30,929 nt of DNA, taken from contig NZ_CAKZHV010000063.1 in NCBI RefSeq assembly GCF_936927845.1, positions 1-30,929 of the forward strand, read 5' to 3'. Source of the stretch: an uncultured Sphingomonas sp. Lineage in GTDB: Bacteria; Pseudomonadota; Alphaproteobacteria; Sphingomonadales; Sphingomonadaceae. The notes below the pieces were generated by a model that saw only the letters and a list, made by a program, of their open reading frames with translations, searched no databases and had not been told where the DNA came from. Position 1 is the first letter of the stretch; each line of letters begins with the position of its first letter. The translations under genes and the position numbers were made by a program. Of this stretch, positions 1 through 6,735 are shown piece after piece.

Positions 1-268
1 GTTGACCATTTGTTCCGACTGCCGCTGTCCATATGACAAACCTTGAGGTGCCCCCTCCTATGAGGCGTTTTTGGATATACCCTTGTGAGCCAGCCCTTCA
101 ACGAGTGGCTCAAAGAGACATAGGCCGATGCTGTTGCGCTAAGCTAACCGTAAAGACCCGAAGTAGCCAACTGCGAACAATTGTCCCATTCAGCTGGTCC
201 GATTTCGGTTTCTCACTGCGCTCAGACCAGAGCACCAGAAGCGAGGGCATTGCGGTTGTCACGGCACG
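1..268. other. Left-end region without a recognised gene
   Basis: The 268 bp downstream of the RepB-like gene show no coding pattern that I can support. It is a possible place for an attachment site of the serine recombinase, but no repeat marks it. Confidence 0.3.
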
Positions 269-1162
269 TCAAGCTGCCTTTTGGAGGTCGCTCAGCTTCT
301 GGAACTCGGCCAGAATGTCGGCATGGTGTTGGGCAAGGTAGCGGACCACGCGGGCATTGCCGAGCAAGCGGTTCACGTATCCGGCGGCCAGCATGAGATC
401 GAGCTGGTCGGCGCTGTAGCTCTGCTCGACAGCACGCAGCTGCCGATCCACATTCTCGCTCTCCCGCTGCATGGTCGCGACCTGGTCTTCGGTCAGGCCC
501 GGCACCCGCCGCGGCTTGCCGGCGACGAGCTGATCGTCGGGCGTGGAAGCCACCAGCGATCGCGCATAGCTGACCGTGAACCGGTTCATCGTGATCATTG
601 CCATGGCCGCCTCGACCTGACGGACGGGCTTCATGAAACGAAGCTCGGTGAACACGTGGATGGGTATGTGCCGGTCCTTCAGCAGGTCGGCCGCTTCCGG
701 GCAGATGCCGACCAGCAGATTCCGCTTCTTCCGGATGCTCGCGATGTCGACGTTGAGGGCGCGGGCGAGCCGTTCCTCGGAGACGCCCTTTTTGACCGCG
801 TTGAGGATCATCCGGTGTTCCTGGATGGTCGCGATCCGGCTGACCCGCTTGTTGTAGGTGAAGGCCTCGTCGTCGGTCGCGACCAGGCACACGATCTCGG
901 TTTCGCCCCGCTCCCGCACGATCTCGACGCGCAGGTGTCCGTCGAGCAGATGATAGCGGCCGTGATCGGTCGCGTCCCGCGCGACGACAGGCGGTTCGAT
1001 GATCCCGACCTCGGCGATCGAGGCTGCGATCTGGCCGTATTTCACCGACTTCTTCACGGCCGCGGAGGAGGCCCGCAGCGGCATGATGCTGTCGATCGGG
1101 ATGCGCAGGCTGGCTTCCTCGAAGGCCAGTTTGACGGCCATGCTTTGCGGCCCCGGGCTCAT
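269..1162 (-). CDS. RepB/ParB-like partition-family protein (third gene of recombinase module)
   Basis: A 297-residue protein with a ParB/Srx-type N-terminal domain followed by a RepB C-terminal-like helical region. The first third carries a nucleotide-pocket signature (LLDGHLRVEIV, near residue 73). Next comes a helix-turn-helix-like stretch (GVSEERLARALNVDIASIRKK) and a helical C-terminus rich in charged residues. ParB-family proteins bind DNA and CTP and usually act in plasmid segregation. No ParA lies beside this one, so partition is unlikely to be its only job. Its start overlaps the stop of the upstream ParB-like gene by four bases (ATGA), so the two are translationally coupled. A second in-frame ATG lies seven codons in. 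The gene order recombinase, ParB-like, RepB-like suggests a role in handling the recombinase's DNA sites; that is inference. Family call is fairly secure, function is not. Confidence 0.8.
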   Translation of the reverse strand: MSPGPQSMAVKLAFEEASLRIPIDSIMPLRASSAAVKKSVKYGQIAASIAEVGIIEPPVVARDATDHGRYHLLDGHLRVEIVRERGETEIVCLVATDDEAFTYNKRVSRIATIQEHRMILNAVKKGVSEERLARALNVDIASIRKKRNLLVGICPEAADLLKDRHIPIHVFTELRFMKPVRQVEAAMAMITMNRFTVSYARSLVASTPDDQLVAGKPRRVPGLTEDQVATMQRESENVDRQLRAVEQSYSADQLDLMLAAGYVNRLLGNARVVRYLAQHHADILAEFQKLSDLQKAA

Positions 1163-2058
1163 GAGACCGCGCCCATCCGGTCGAGGCGGACCGCCAGGTT
1201 TTCAGGCAGGGTAGCGAGGTCCTCGTCCTCCACCAGGGCCGCGAACTGCTCGTTCGAGCGCAGTCGCCGAAGAGCTTCGATGATGAGGAGGAGCCGATCG
1301 CGCGCTGTGTCCGCACGGCGGATCAGGGCGCGCTTGCGATCGACGTCGTCCTGATAGGCACGGACGAGCGCGGCGGGCGAGAGCTTCTGTCCATGAGAGG
1401 GCTTGCCGGTATGCTGTTTGAGATGCTTGCCGCGCCGGCGCCGATCCTCGACGATGCGCTTCGCGGCAAGCAGCTTGCGACCGCGCAACGTGCCTTTCTC
1501 ATAGGCGAGCTGCAGGGCGCGCTGGACATCATGGTCCTCCGCGTCGGCGATCTCCACAGCGACACTGAGCGGGATCGCGCGCGCCTCTACCGACCGCAGC
1601 AGCCGCTGCTCGCCCTGCTCGAGGAGGCGGGCGACGCCACTGACATATTCGAGCGTCAGGCCTGTCTTGCGGGCGATCTGGGGGAGGCTGTGGCCCCGCT
1701 CCCGCATGCCGCCGATATCCTGCAGCAGGTCGATCGCGCTGTGCTGGCGCCGGGCGCAATTCTCGACCAGGCTGGCGATCAGACAGTCTTCCGCATCGGC
1801 CGAGACGACGAGCGCCGGAACCTCGCCCTGACCGAGCGCCCGGTACGCCTCGAGGCGTCCCTGACCGCAGACCAGGTCGTAGAAGGGACCATCCGCCTCC
1901 ATGCGACGCGTGACCGTGATCGGGCGCTTGAGGCCGACCTGGGCGATGTTGTCGACGATCTCCTTGAACACGCGCTTGTTGCGGGTGCGCGGGTTGACGA
2001 TGGTGATGCGATCGAGCGGGATCCACTCCACGCGCTGGGCAGGTCTGGCGGTGCTCAT
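1159..2058 (-). CDS. ParB N-terminal domain protein (second gene of recombinase module)
   Basis: A 299-residue ParB/RepB-family protein. Residues about 10-100 form the ParB N-terminal domain with the pocket motif VCGQGRLEAYRALG and the following VENCARRQHSAIDL, which matches the ENxxR segment of ParB proteins. A helix-turn-helix follows (HSLPQIARKTGLTLEYVSGVARLL). The C-terminal 100 residues are basic and helical and do not match a family I can name. The start overlaps the recombinase stop (ATGA) and the stop overlaps the next start (ATGA), so all three genes form one transcript. The companion gene is the same broad family but clearly diverged, so the two may form a heteromer. No parS-like palindrome of the kind at 16243-16321 was found near this module. 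Confidence 0.82.
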   Translation of the reverse strand: MSTARPAQRVEWIPLDRITIVNPRTRNKRVFKEIVDNIAQVGLKRPITVTRRMEADGPFYDLVCGQGRLEAYRALGQGEVPALVVSADAEDCLIASLVENCARRQHSAIDLLQDIGGMRERGHSLPQIARKTGLTLEYVSGVARLLEQGEQRLLRSVEARAIPLSVAVEIADAEDHDVQRALQLAYEKGTLRGRKLLAAKRIVEDRRRRGKHLKQHTGKPSHGQKLSPAALVRAYQDDVDRKRALIRRADTARDRLLLIIEALRRLRSNEQFAALVEDEDLATLPENLAVRLDRMGAVS

Positions 2059-3626
2059 GCGGCCATTCTCCAGGATCGCCGTGCCGCCATGCGATGGAAG
2101 GCGGACAGGTCATCGAAGCGGTAGGCGTCGAGCGAGAGGCCGTTATGCTCGCACAGGCGCAGCACGGCATCGCCCATGTCGAGGCGGGGAAGGAGGTAAT
2201 AGTCGCGGGGCAGTTCGTTGCCCGGCGCCATCCGCACCGCGACCGTCAGGTCGGGCCTGAGCGCCGTATCGAGCCGGAGCTTCCAGCGCAGCGAACCGGC
2301 CGCGGTCTGAACGCATCGCACCACCACCAGCGAAGCCGTGAACTCGCCGTTGACGGTGAGCAGGTCGGTCGCGGTGTCGCGGACGACCGTGCCGCCGGCC
2401 TGTTCCAGCGCCGCGATCGTGTCATCGACGATCCTGGGGTGCAGCTCTCGCAGCTTCCGGTTGATCTCCAGGTAGCGATAATCGCGATCAGGAGCGAAAC
2501 CGACCAGCTCGTAGGCGCGCAGCAGGCTGCCGAACCGGCTGCGATATGCGCTGCTCGACGGCGCATCCTCGGCTTCATCGATGATCAGGCCCGTCAGCAT
2601 GCCCTTGCTGGCGAAGATCGAGGCCAGCAGCTCGAGCATCGCCTGATCGCTGAGCCGCTCGGAGCGCGCGTCGATGATGGCGCGTGCCCGGACGAACATC
2701 GCCCGATCGACAATGGCCGCGAATGCGCCTTCGGCCCTGATCCACTCGTCCTCGGCGTTCTGGACGTGCTGGCGCTTCAGCTTGAAGGAGGTCCGCGCCC
2801 AGACATTGTCGCCCACGTACTTCTCGTTGATGAGCAGCTGATGGACCGTGCCCCGGGACCAGGGGCGACCGAGATCGGTGACGAGACCGCGCGCATTGAG
2901 CAGGTCGGCAATCTCGCGCTCGGGCTTTCCGGCCTCGGTGAACAGCCGGTAGACCTCCTGGACCACCGCCACCTCCTCCGCGGGGCCGGGCACCAGGATC
3001 ACGCGGTCGGTGGCGATGCTCTTGTGCTCGCCGCGGCCGAGCTCGCCCTTGGGATCGCCGTTCACGTCGACGAGGAGGCGGCGCAGGCCGTAGCCCGCAG
3101 CCCCGCCTTGACGGTAGCCGCGCCGGATGAGGTTTGCCTGCCCCGCGAACACCTTGACGGACAGCTCGCGGCTGTACTCGGCCGCCATGGTGCGTTTGAC
3201 GGTCTTGATGATCGACGAGCTGATCGACCCGTCATTGCGGAACTGCTCGGCGCAATACTCGACCTGGATGCCGGCGGCACGGATGCGAAGCTCGTGCGTG
3301 GCGGCCTCGTCCGGATCCTGAAAGCGACCTAGCCGGCTCACATCGTAGACGAGCAGCGCCTGAAAGTCGGTGCGACCCGCCTCGATGTCGGCGAGCAGGA
3401 GCTTCAGACCCGAGCGGCCCGACAGGTTGAGGCCGCTTTTGCCGTCATCCTTGTAGGTGTGGACGATCTCATAGCCGTGGGTGTCGGCATAACGCCGGAT
3501 CGCGGCGGCCTGATTGTCGGTAGAGTATTGCTGGTGCTCGGTCGACATGCGGACATACTCGGCCGCTCGCACCCGCGGCGGATCCGGTGGCTTGTCGTTC
3601 TCAGGCGTGTTCCAATTGATGACCAT
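2055..3626 (-). CDS. Large serine recombinase (resolvase/invertase family)
   Basis: A site-specific DNA recombinase of about 523 residues. The N-terminal resolvase domain shows AAEYVRMSTEHQ, with the catalytic serine at about residue 29, then YDVSRLGRF and the typical helix around SIIKTVKRTMAAEYSRELS. The recombinase domain follows (VYRLFTEAGKPEREIADLLNARGL, then RPWSRGTVHQLLINEKYVGD), and a long C-terminal region is not resolved. Such enzymes use a serine nucleophile to cut and rejoin short att sites. I chose ATG 3626 over the reading that opens at 3722 because the domain begins soon after it and the longer form would overlap the divergent gene. It is the promoter-proximal gene of a three-gene overlapping operon. 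No cysteine-rich zinc ribbon is visible. Confidence 0.88.
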   Translation of the reverse strand: MVINWNTPENDKPPDPPRVRAAEYVRMSTEHQQYSTDNQAAAIRRYADTHGYEIVHTYKDDGKSGLNLSGRSGLKLLLADIEAGRTDFQALLVYDVSRLGRFQDPDEAATHELRIRAAGIQVEYCAEQFRNDGSISSSIIKTVKRTMAAEYSRELSVKVFAGQANLIRRGYRQGGAAGYGLRRLLVDVNGDPKGELGRGEHKSIATDRVILVPGPAEEVAVVQEVYRLFTEAGKPEREIADLLNARGLVTDLGRPWSRGTVHQLLINEKYVGDNVWARTSFKLKRQHVQNAEDEWIRAEGAFAAIVDRAMFVRARAIIDARSERLSDQAMLELLASIFASKGMLTGLIIDEAEDAPSSSAYRSRFGSLLRAYELVGFAPDRDYRYLEINRKLRELHPRIVDDTIAALEQAGGTVVRDTATDLLTVNGEFTASLVVVRCVQTAAGSLRWKLRLDTALRPDLTVAVRMAPGNELPRDYYLLPRLDMGDAVLRLCEHNGLSLDAYRFDDLSAFHRMAARRSWRMAA

Positions 3627-3691
3627 CGGCGGCCTCTGAACCAAGAGGCGCACGCGCCCACAGCCGCCACTATCCTGAAAGGGGCGGCAAC

Positions 3692-4063
3692 ATGTTTCCA
3701 AAGTCCGGCAGCCGATTTCCAAATGGGGGAGGGAGGCTGACCGAGGCCGACTATATCGTTGCAGTAAGCGAGGCTTTGCGGACCGAGCTCGGGACGGGCA
3801 CCGGGGCTGCCAAGCAGATCCAGCGATGGACGGAAGCGTCCGACCGGACGGCGCGAAACTGGCTGAACGGGGTTGTGGGTCCTAGCGGGCACCATTTGGT
3901 GAGGCTGGCACGAGAGTCCGATGCCGTGCTCTCCGCGGTGCTCACCATGGCCGCGCGACCGGAACTGGCGCTTGCGACCGACCTGCATGCGGTTGAGGTC
4001 GCGCTCGCCAAAGCGAGCGGAGCATTCGAGGTCCTACGGCGACAGCGGACTGCAGGACGGTAG
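3692..4063 (+). CDS. Small conserved HTH-like protein divergent from the recombinase
   Basis: A 123-residue protein starting at ATG 3692, preceded by a good ribosome site (GAAAGGGG, 7 bases upstream). The core reads as a short helix-turn-helix-like unit: QIQRWTEASDRTARNWLNG, then a conserved SGHHLVRLARESDAVLSAVL segment. I recall similar small proteins of unknown function near mobile-element genes in alphaproteobacteria. A 65-bp gap separates it from the divergent recombinase gene, so it could repress the shared promoter region; that is inference. Two copies of TTTCCAAA, 21 bp apart (3695-3702 and 3716-3723), lie within its first codons and could be an operator. The function is unknown. Confidence 0.7.
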   Translation: MFPKSGSRFPNGGGRLTEADYIVAVSEALRTELGTGTGAAKQIQRWTEASDRTARNWLNGVVGPSGHHLVRLARESDAVLSAVLTMAARPELALATDLHAVEVALAKASGAFEVLRRQRTAGR

Positions 4064-4070
4064 CAAGGGG

Positions 4071-4088
4071 CACAACCGCGCGGTTGTG
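4071..4088. terminator. 18-bp perfect palindrome between convergent genes
   Basis: CACAACCGCGCGGTTGTG is a perfect palindrome placed between the 3' ends of the gene ending at 4063 (plus) and the gene ending at 4104 (minus). It could fold into a bidirectional terminator hairpin. There is no T tract on either side, so a protein-binding or recombination site is also possible. Confidence 0.4.
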
Positions 4089-4103
4089 ACACTGCATCAG
4101 TCG

Positions 4104-4376
4104 CTAGCGCGCCAGCGCGGCCTTTAGCACGGGCAGGTAGCGACGCACCTGCTCCCGGTCGCTCTCCCGTTCAGCTTCCGTCAAATTTGCATACGGCGTA
4201 GCGATCTGCCGCTCCCACCGTGCGACCAGGTCCGGAGCAATCACCAGAGAGCCGTCTGATTGCCACTCGCCGACCGAATGGACATAGCGTTGCCAATGCG
4301 CCCAGCGCTCGTGTTCCATGGCCGCGAGCTTCTCAACGGCGGCCTCCAGGCGACTGCTGATCTCCTCCGTGTCCAT
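4104..4376 (-). CDS. Small RyR-domain-like protein, last gene of the TIR-caspase operon
   Basis: A 90-residue protein starting at ATG 4376, five bases after the caspase stop codon. Its core, AAMEHERWAHWQRYVH followed by LVARWERQIATPYANLTEAERESDREQVRRYL, resembles the short RyR domain (the ExERW start and SxxEKxxDR end are typical). RyR domains in bacterial conflict systems have been proposed to bind nucleotide-derived ligands. As the fourth gene behind two TIR-fold proteins and a caspase, it could sense, bind or sequester the TIR-made signal, or act as an accessory sensor; that is inference. A longer reading from 4469 overlaps the caspase 3' end and is less likely. The RyR assignment is from pattern, not a search. 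Confidence 0.72.
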   Translation of the reverse strand: MDTEEISSRLEAAVEKLAAMEHERWAHWQRYVHSVGEWQSDGSLVIAPDLVARWERQIATPYANLTEAERESDREQVRRYLPVLKAALAR

Positions 4377-4381
4377 ACCGC

Positions 4382-5371
4382 TCAAATGAGGTTCTGCTCG
4401 ACGAGGTTCCGATAGTGCTGACCAAGCACCGTCAGCTCGCAACCCTTCGACTGCATCGCTGCGTGCCACATGTGTGGTGCACCGACCGGCCGGACTAGGT
4501 TCACTTTCACGTAGTTCTGCAGCACCGAGAATACGGCGTTGTTGAGTGGGTCGGGCACCGGGATCGATGCATCGGCCCGCTGCTCCGCGCTGCGCTCGGG
4601 CTCAAAGGATGGGTCAAGTTGGAACACGAAGTCGGCTGTAGGGAAGTGGGTCGCCAGCGCCTGCAGGTGGGCGAGCTCGATTGGCGGCTGCGCCTTGCGC
4701 AGCGAGACGAAGCTCTTCACGTTCGTCTTGAACACTGGGCGCTGCGACCACGGTCCGAGTGATTGGTCGACGTGCGCGTAAACGCCGCCGGGCGTCACGT
4801 CGCCCACGAGGTTAGCGGCCGCGCCGTTTAGCGCGTCGACGAACAGGCTGGTAAACACGCCGGCGCCGCCGCCTGTCACCTCCATCGCATACTGCTCAGC
4901 CGTGGACGCTGTCATGATGGTCATGCCCTCCGCGACCTCGGCGAGCGCGGGCGTGTCCGTGCGGCTGCCCGCGACGCCGGAGTGGCAGCTGTCGAGGATC
5001 ACGATCTTGTTCTTCGCTGGCGATTTACGTGCGAAGGTCATCACCTCGGCGAGCGACAGGCCGTCGTCGCCTGATTTGCAGTCACTGCCGCAGAGAAATC
5101 CGCCTGTGTCCTCGATAAAACCGTGACCAGCGAAGTAGAACAACGCGATCTCGGCATTATCGGCGAATAGCTCGCGCACAGCCTCCTTTAGCGCGGCACG
5201 GCCGACATCATCCGTTCCGGTACCGGTTAGCAGGAGAGGCGTGGCAAAATTGACGGTGCCGTCGGCGTGACGCTCCAGCACCTGTCGCACAGCGTGCGCG
5301 TCGTTCACGCAGCCACTTAGGCCGCCAATGTGGTCGTAGTGGTCGATGCCGACGATGAGGGCCTTGCGCAT
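4382..5371 (-). CDS. Caspase-like protease (peptidase C14) with C-terminal accessory domain
   Basis: A 329-residue caspase-family protein. The catalytic dyad is clear: His83 in FYFAGHGF and Cys129 in VILDSCHSG, on a fold that opens with the typical KALIVGIDHYDH strand. Residues about 1-220 are the protease. The last 95 residues hold a separate small domain (PDPLNNAVFSVLQNYVKVNLVRPV, ending CELTVLGQHYRNLVEQ) that looks like a winged-helix or effector-associated domain and may be a sensor region. There is no signal peptide or membrane segment, so it acts in the cytoplasm. It sits eight bases after a ThsB-like TIR gene and downstream of a TIR gene. By analogy with type IV Thoeris, the TIR product would make a cyclic ADP-ribose that switches the protease on to degrade cell proteins during phage attack. 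Confidence 0.9.
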   Translation of the reverse strand: MRKALIVGIDHYDHIGGLSGCVNDAHAVRQVLERHADGTVNFATPLLLTGTGTDDVGRAALKEAVRELFADNAEIALFYFAGHGFIEDTGGFLCGSDCKSGDDGLSLAEVMTFARKSPAKNKIVILDSCHSGVAGSRTDTPALAEVAEGMTIMTASTAEQYAMEVTGGGAGVFTSLFVDALNGAAANLVGDVTPGGVYAHVDQSLGPWSQRPVFKTNVKSFVSLRKAQPPIELAHLQALATHFPTADFVFQLDPSFEPERSAEQRADASIPVPDPLNNAVFSVLQNYVKVNLVRPVGAPHMWHAAMQSKGCELTVLGQHYRNLVEQNLI

Positions 5372-5379
5372 GTCTGGCC

Positions 5380-5745
5380 TTAGAGCGAGTCGATGAAGCC
5401 GGAAATGTTCGCGTCGCTCCAGGCGAGCGTCTTGATTGACGGCAGCACCGTACGATCATTCGAAAAGGCCCAGATACCGCGGACGGGCTTACCTTCCTCG
5501 ATTGCGCAGGCAATCTCCCACTTCTGGCCTGTGGAGGTGAGAGAGTTCGCGCTGACCAGCGCGATCACACCGTCCGAGCGACGAATGCGCGTCCGGACCC
5601 TTTCCTTCCACTGCGTATCGTACGGCTGCTTCACCGACATGTCGATGAACTCATAGGGCTGACGCGGACTGAGCGACTGGCCCTTGAGAAAGTCGCGCTG
5701 GCGCTCGTCCTCGATGGCGAACGCGACGAACACGGTCTTGGTCAT
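5380..5745 (-). CDS. ThsB-type TIR-like protein (DUF1863/MTH538 fold)
   Basis: A 121-residue single-domain protein. The start at ATG 5745 has a strong ribosome site (AAGGAG, six bases upstream); an in-frame ATG at 5787 would overlap the preceding gene. The sequence follows the TIR-like DUF1863 pattern: TVFVAFAIEDERQRDFL in strand A and its helix, then SDGVIALVSANSLTSTGQKWEI with Glu77 in the position of the catalytic glutamate of NAD-cleaving TIR enzymes, and a final GIWAF strand. ThsB of Thoeris has this fold and makes cyclic ADP-ribose isomers from NAD. It lies between a different TIR protein and a caspase. It may be a second signal maker, or a sensor partner of the other TIR. Confidence 0.83.
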   Translation of the reverse strand: MTKTVFVAFAIEDERQRDFLKGQSLSPRQPYEFIDMSVKQPYDTQWKERVRTRIRRSDGVIALVSANSLTSTGQKWEIACAIEEGKPVRGIWAFSNDRTVLPSIKTLAWSDANISGFIDSL

Positions 5746-5767
5746 GGCATGCTCCTTATGGTGCGCA

Positions 5768-6247
5768 TCACTGGCCAAGGCCGGCACGCAGGGTGGCGTA
5801 GAAGTCGCGGGTCGAGGACGCGCGCGCAGTGCTCTCGTTCAGCGTCGTGCGCTTGTTGATCAGCACGCGGCGCGCCGTCTTGGAAGCGATGGCATACTGG
5901 TCGAGATCAGCGTCCGACCGTAGGTAAGGCCACTTGCGCAGGAACTCGGGCGGCGTCGCCCAAGCGGCAGCGTAGGTGGCGAGTGGAAAGTCCTTTTCCG
6001 TCGCCACGCCAATCTCCCACGGCACCCACTGCGACGCCTTGGTCGCATCCGAAACGACTGCGAGGAGCTGGGTGCACTTGCCCATCTCGCTGCGGATGTG
6101 GGCTGCAAGATCCTCCCCGGGTCGACCTATGTAAGGGTCGATTACATCAAGGTAGGAGTCGATGTCGTGCTGCTGTTTCAGCCTGCGTGCGACGCCAGCA
6201 GCTGTGACGGCGTCGGTCGACTGGTGGGAGAGGAAGACCTTGATCAT
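5768..6247 (-). CDS. TIR domain protein, first gene of the TIR-caspase operon
   Basis: A 159-residue TIR protein. The start MIKVFLSHQSTD is the classic TIR strand A, and LLAVVSDATKASQWVPWEIGVA carries strand D and the WxxE motif with the putative catalytic Glu78. The domain fills nearly the whole protein, leaving a 40-residue tail (RRVLINKRTTLNESTARASS) and no membrane segment. TIR enzymes of this type cleave NAD to make signalling nucleotides or to deplete it. The ribosome site is weak. The stop is 22 bases before the ThsB-like gene, so the genes are likely co-transcribed. With the caspase it gives the TIR plus protease pairing of type IV Thoeris. The two TIR-fold proteins share little sequence beyond the WEI motif, so they are not a recent duplication. 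Confidence 0.87.
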   Translation of the reverse strand: MIKVFLSHQSTDAVTAAGVARRLKQQHDIDSYLDVIDPYIGRPGEDLAAHIRSEMGKCTQLLAVVSDATKASQWVPWEIGVATEKDFPLATYAAAWATPPEFLRKWPYLRSDADLDQYAIASKTARRVLINKRTTLNESTARASSTRDFYATLRAGLGQ

Positions 6248-6293
6248 CGTTGCGTTCCGATGGTGGTAGGGCGGAGGTACTGATTGGCTAACG

Positions 6294-6315
6294 GGGCGTG
6301 CCTTCCGGCACGCCC
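6294..6315 (-). terminator. GC-rich hairpin between DUF2188 gene and TIR operon
   Basis: A perfect 9-bp stem (GGGCGTGCC / GGCACGCCC) around a 4-base loop lies 6 bases after the DUF2188 stop and 46 bases before the TIR start. It is a likely terminator or attenuator for the upstream gene. No T run follows on the minus strand, so read-through is possible. Confidence 0.5.
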
Positions 6316-6321
6316 ATCAGG

Positions 6322-6546
6322 TCAGCCGCGCGGCGGGAACGGGTCCCCGCCGTAGCTGTCGCGGTCCCTGATCTGACCGTTGCGGCCGTGGATCAGAAGT
6401 TCGCTGCGCTGGTTCTGCGCGATGCCTCGTGCAGCATCGATCGCGTCACGCTGAGTGTCATGGATCGATGTCGCACGACCGTTGCCGGCGCCGCGAACAG
6501 CCCAACACCCCGCGTGCGGGACGACATGCTGGTTCTTTCCGGACAT
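6322..6546 (-). CDS. DUF2188 family small protein
   Basis: A 74-residue protein with a very good ribosome site (AAGGAGG, six bases before ATG 6546). The pattern KNQHVVPHAGCWAVRGAGNGRATSIHDTQRDAIDAARGIAQNQRSELLIHGRNGQIRDRDSYGGDPFPP is, in order, the DUF2188 layout: a short beta strand, a helix that begins TQRDAIDAA, then a GRNGxIRxRDSYGxDP tail. The exact function of this family is unknown; members are small and often seen with stress or mobile-element genes. A hairpin after its stop separates it from the TIR operon, so it may be an independent gene. Confidence 0.82.
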   Translation of the reverse strand: MSGKNQHVVPHAGCWAVRGAGNGRATSIHDTQRDAIDAARGIAQNQRSELLIHGRNGQIRDRDSYGGDPFPPRG

Positions 6547-6663
6547 AATTCTACCTCCTTCCTCGCGCTGTAAGGGTAAGACGGCTTGCGACGCCGCTCC
6601 CGATCGTCTTCATTGACTATCAAAGGGGGTAGGCTGAAACGGCGGGTGCTCTCGGACATCCTG

Positions 6664-6680
6664 ACACGATTTTTTCGTGT
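6664..6680. promoter_or_regulatory. Small inverted repeat in the divergent DUF2188/sigma promoter region
   Basis: ACACGA and TCGTGT, five bases apart, form a hairpin or operator in the 189-bp gap 6547-6735 between divergent genes. GACAC (6663-6667) and GTGTC (6682-6686) add a second, wider symmetry. A regulator site is plausible but nothing identifies the regulator. No consensus promoter was recognised in this gap. Confidence 0.3.
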
Positions 6681-6735
6681 TGTGTCTGAGCCGCGCTGAA
6701 AATCAGCCTACTCCGTCAGGAAGCGGCGGAGTTGA

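Noticed and set aside
33..341. A 102-codon open frame on the plus strand at the left edge
   Set aside because: It overlaps the 3' end of the RepB-like gene, has no ribosome site, and its composition is unlike a protein family.
281..1354. Long plus-strand open frames across the ParB and RepB-like genes (281-1354 and 1393-2124)
   Set aside because: They are antisense to genes with clear ParB motifs; such frames are common in GC-rich DNA.
3627..3722. N-terminal extension of the recombinase
   Set aside because: It would overlap the divergent small gene and adds no recognisable domain; ATG 3626 sits just before the resolvase fold.
4104..6247. Classical type I or II Thoeris
   Set aside because: No ThsA with SIR2/SLOG or Macro-membrane domains is in the window; the effector is a caspase-like protease.
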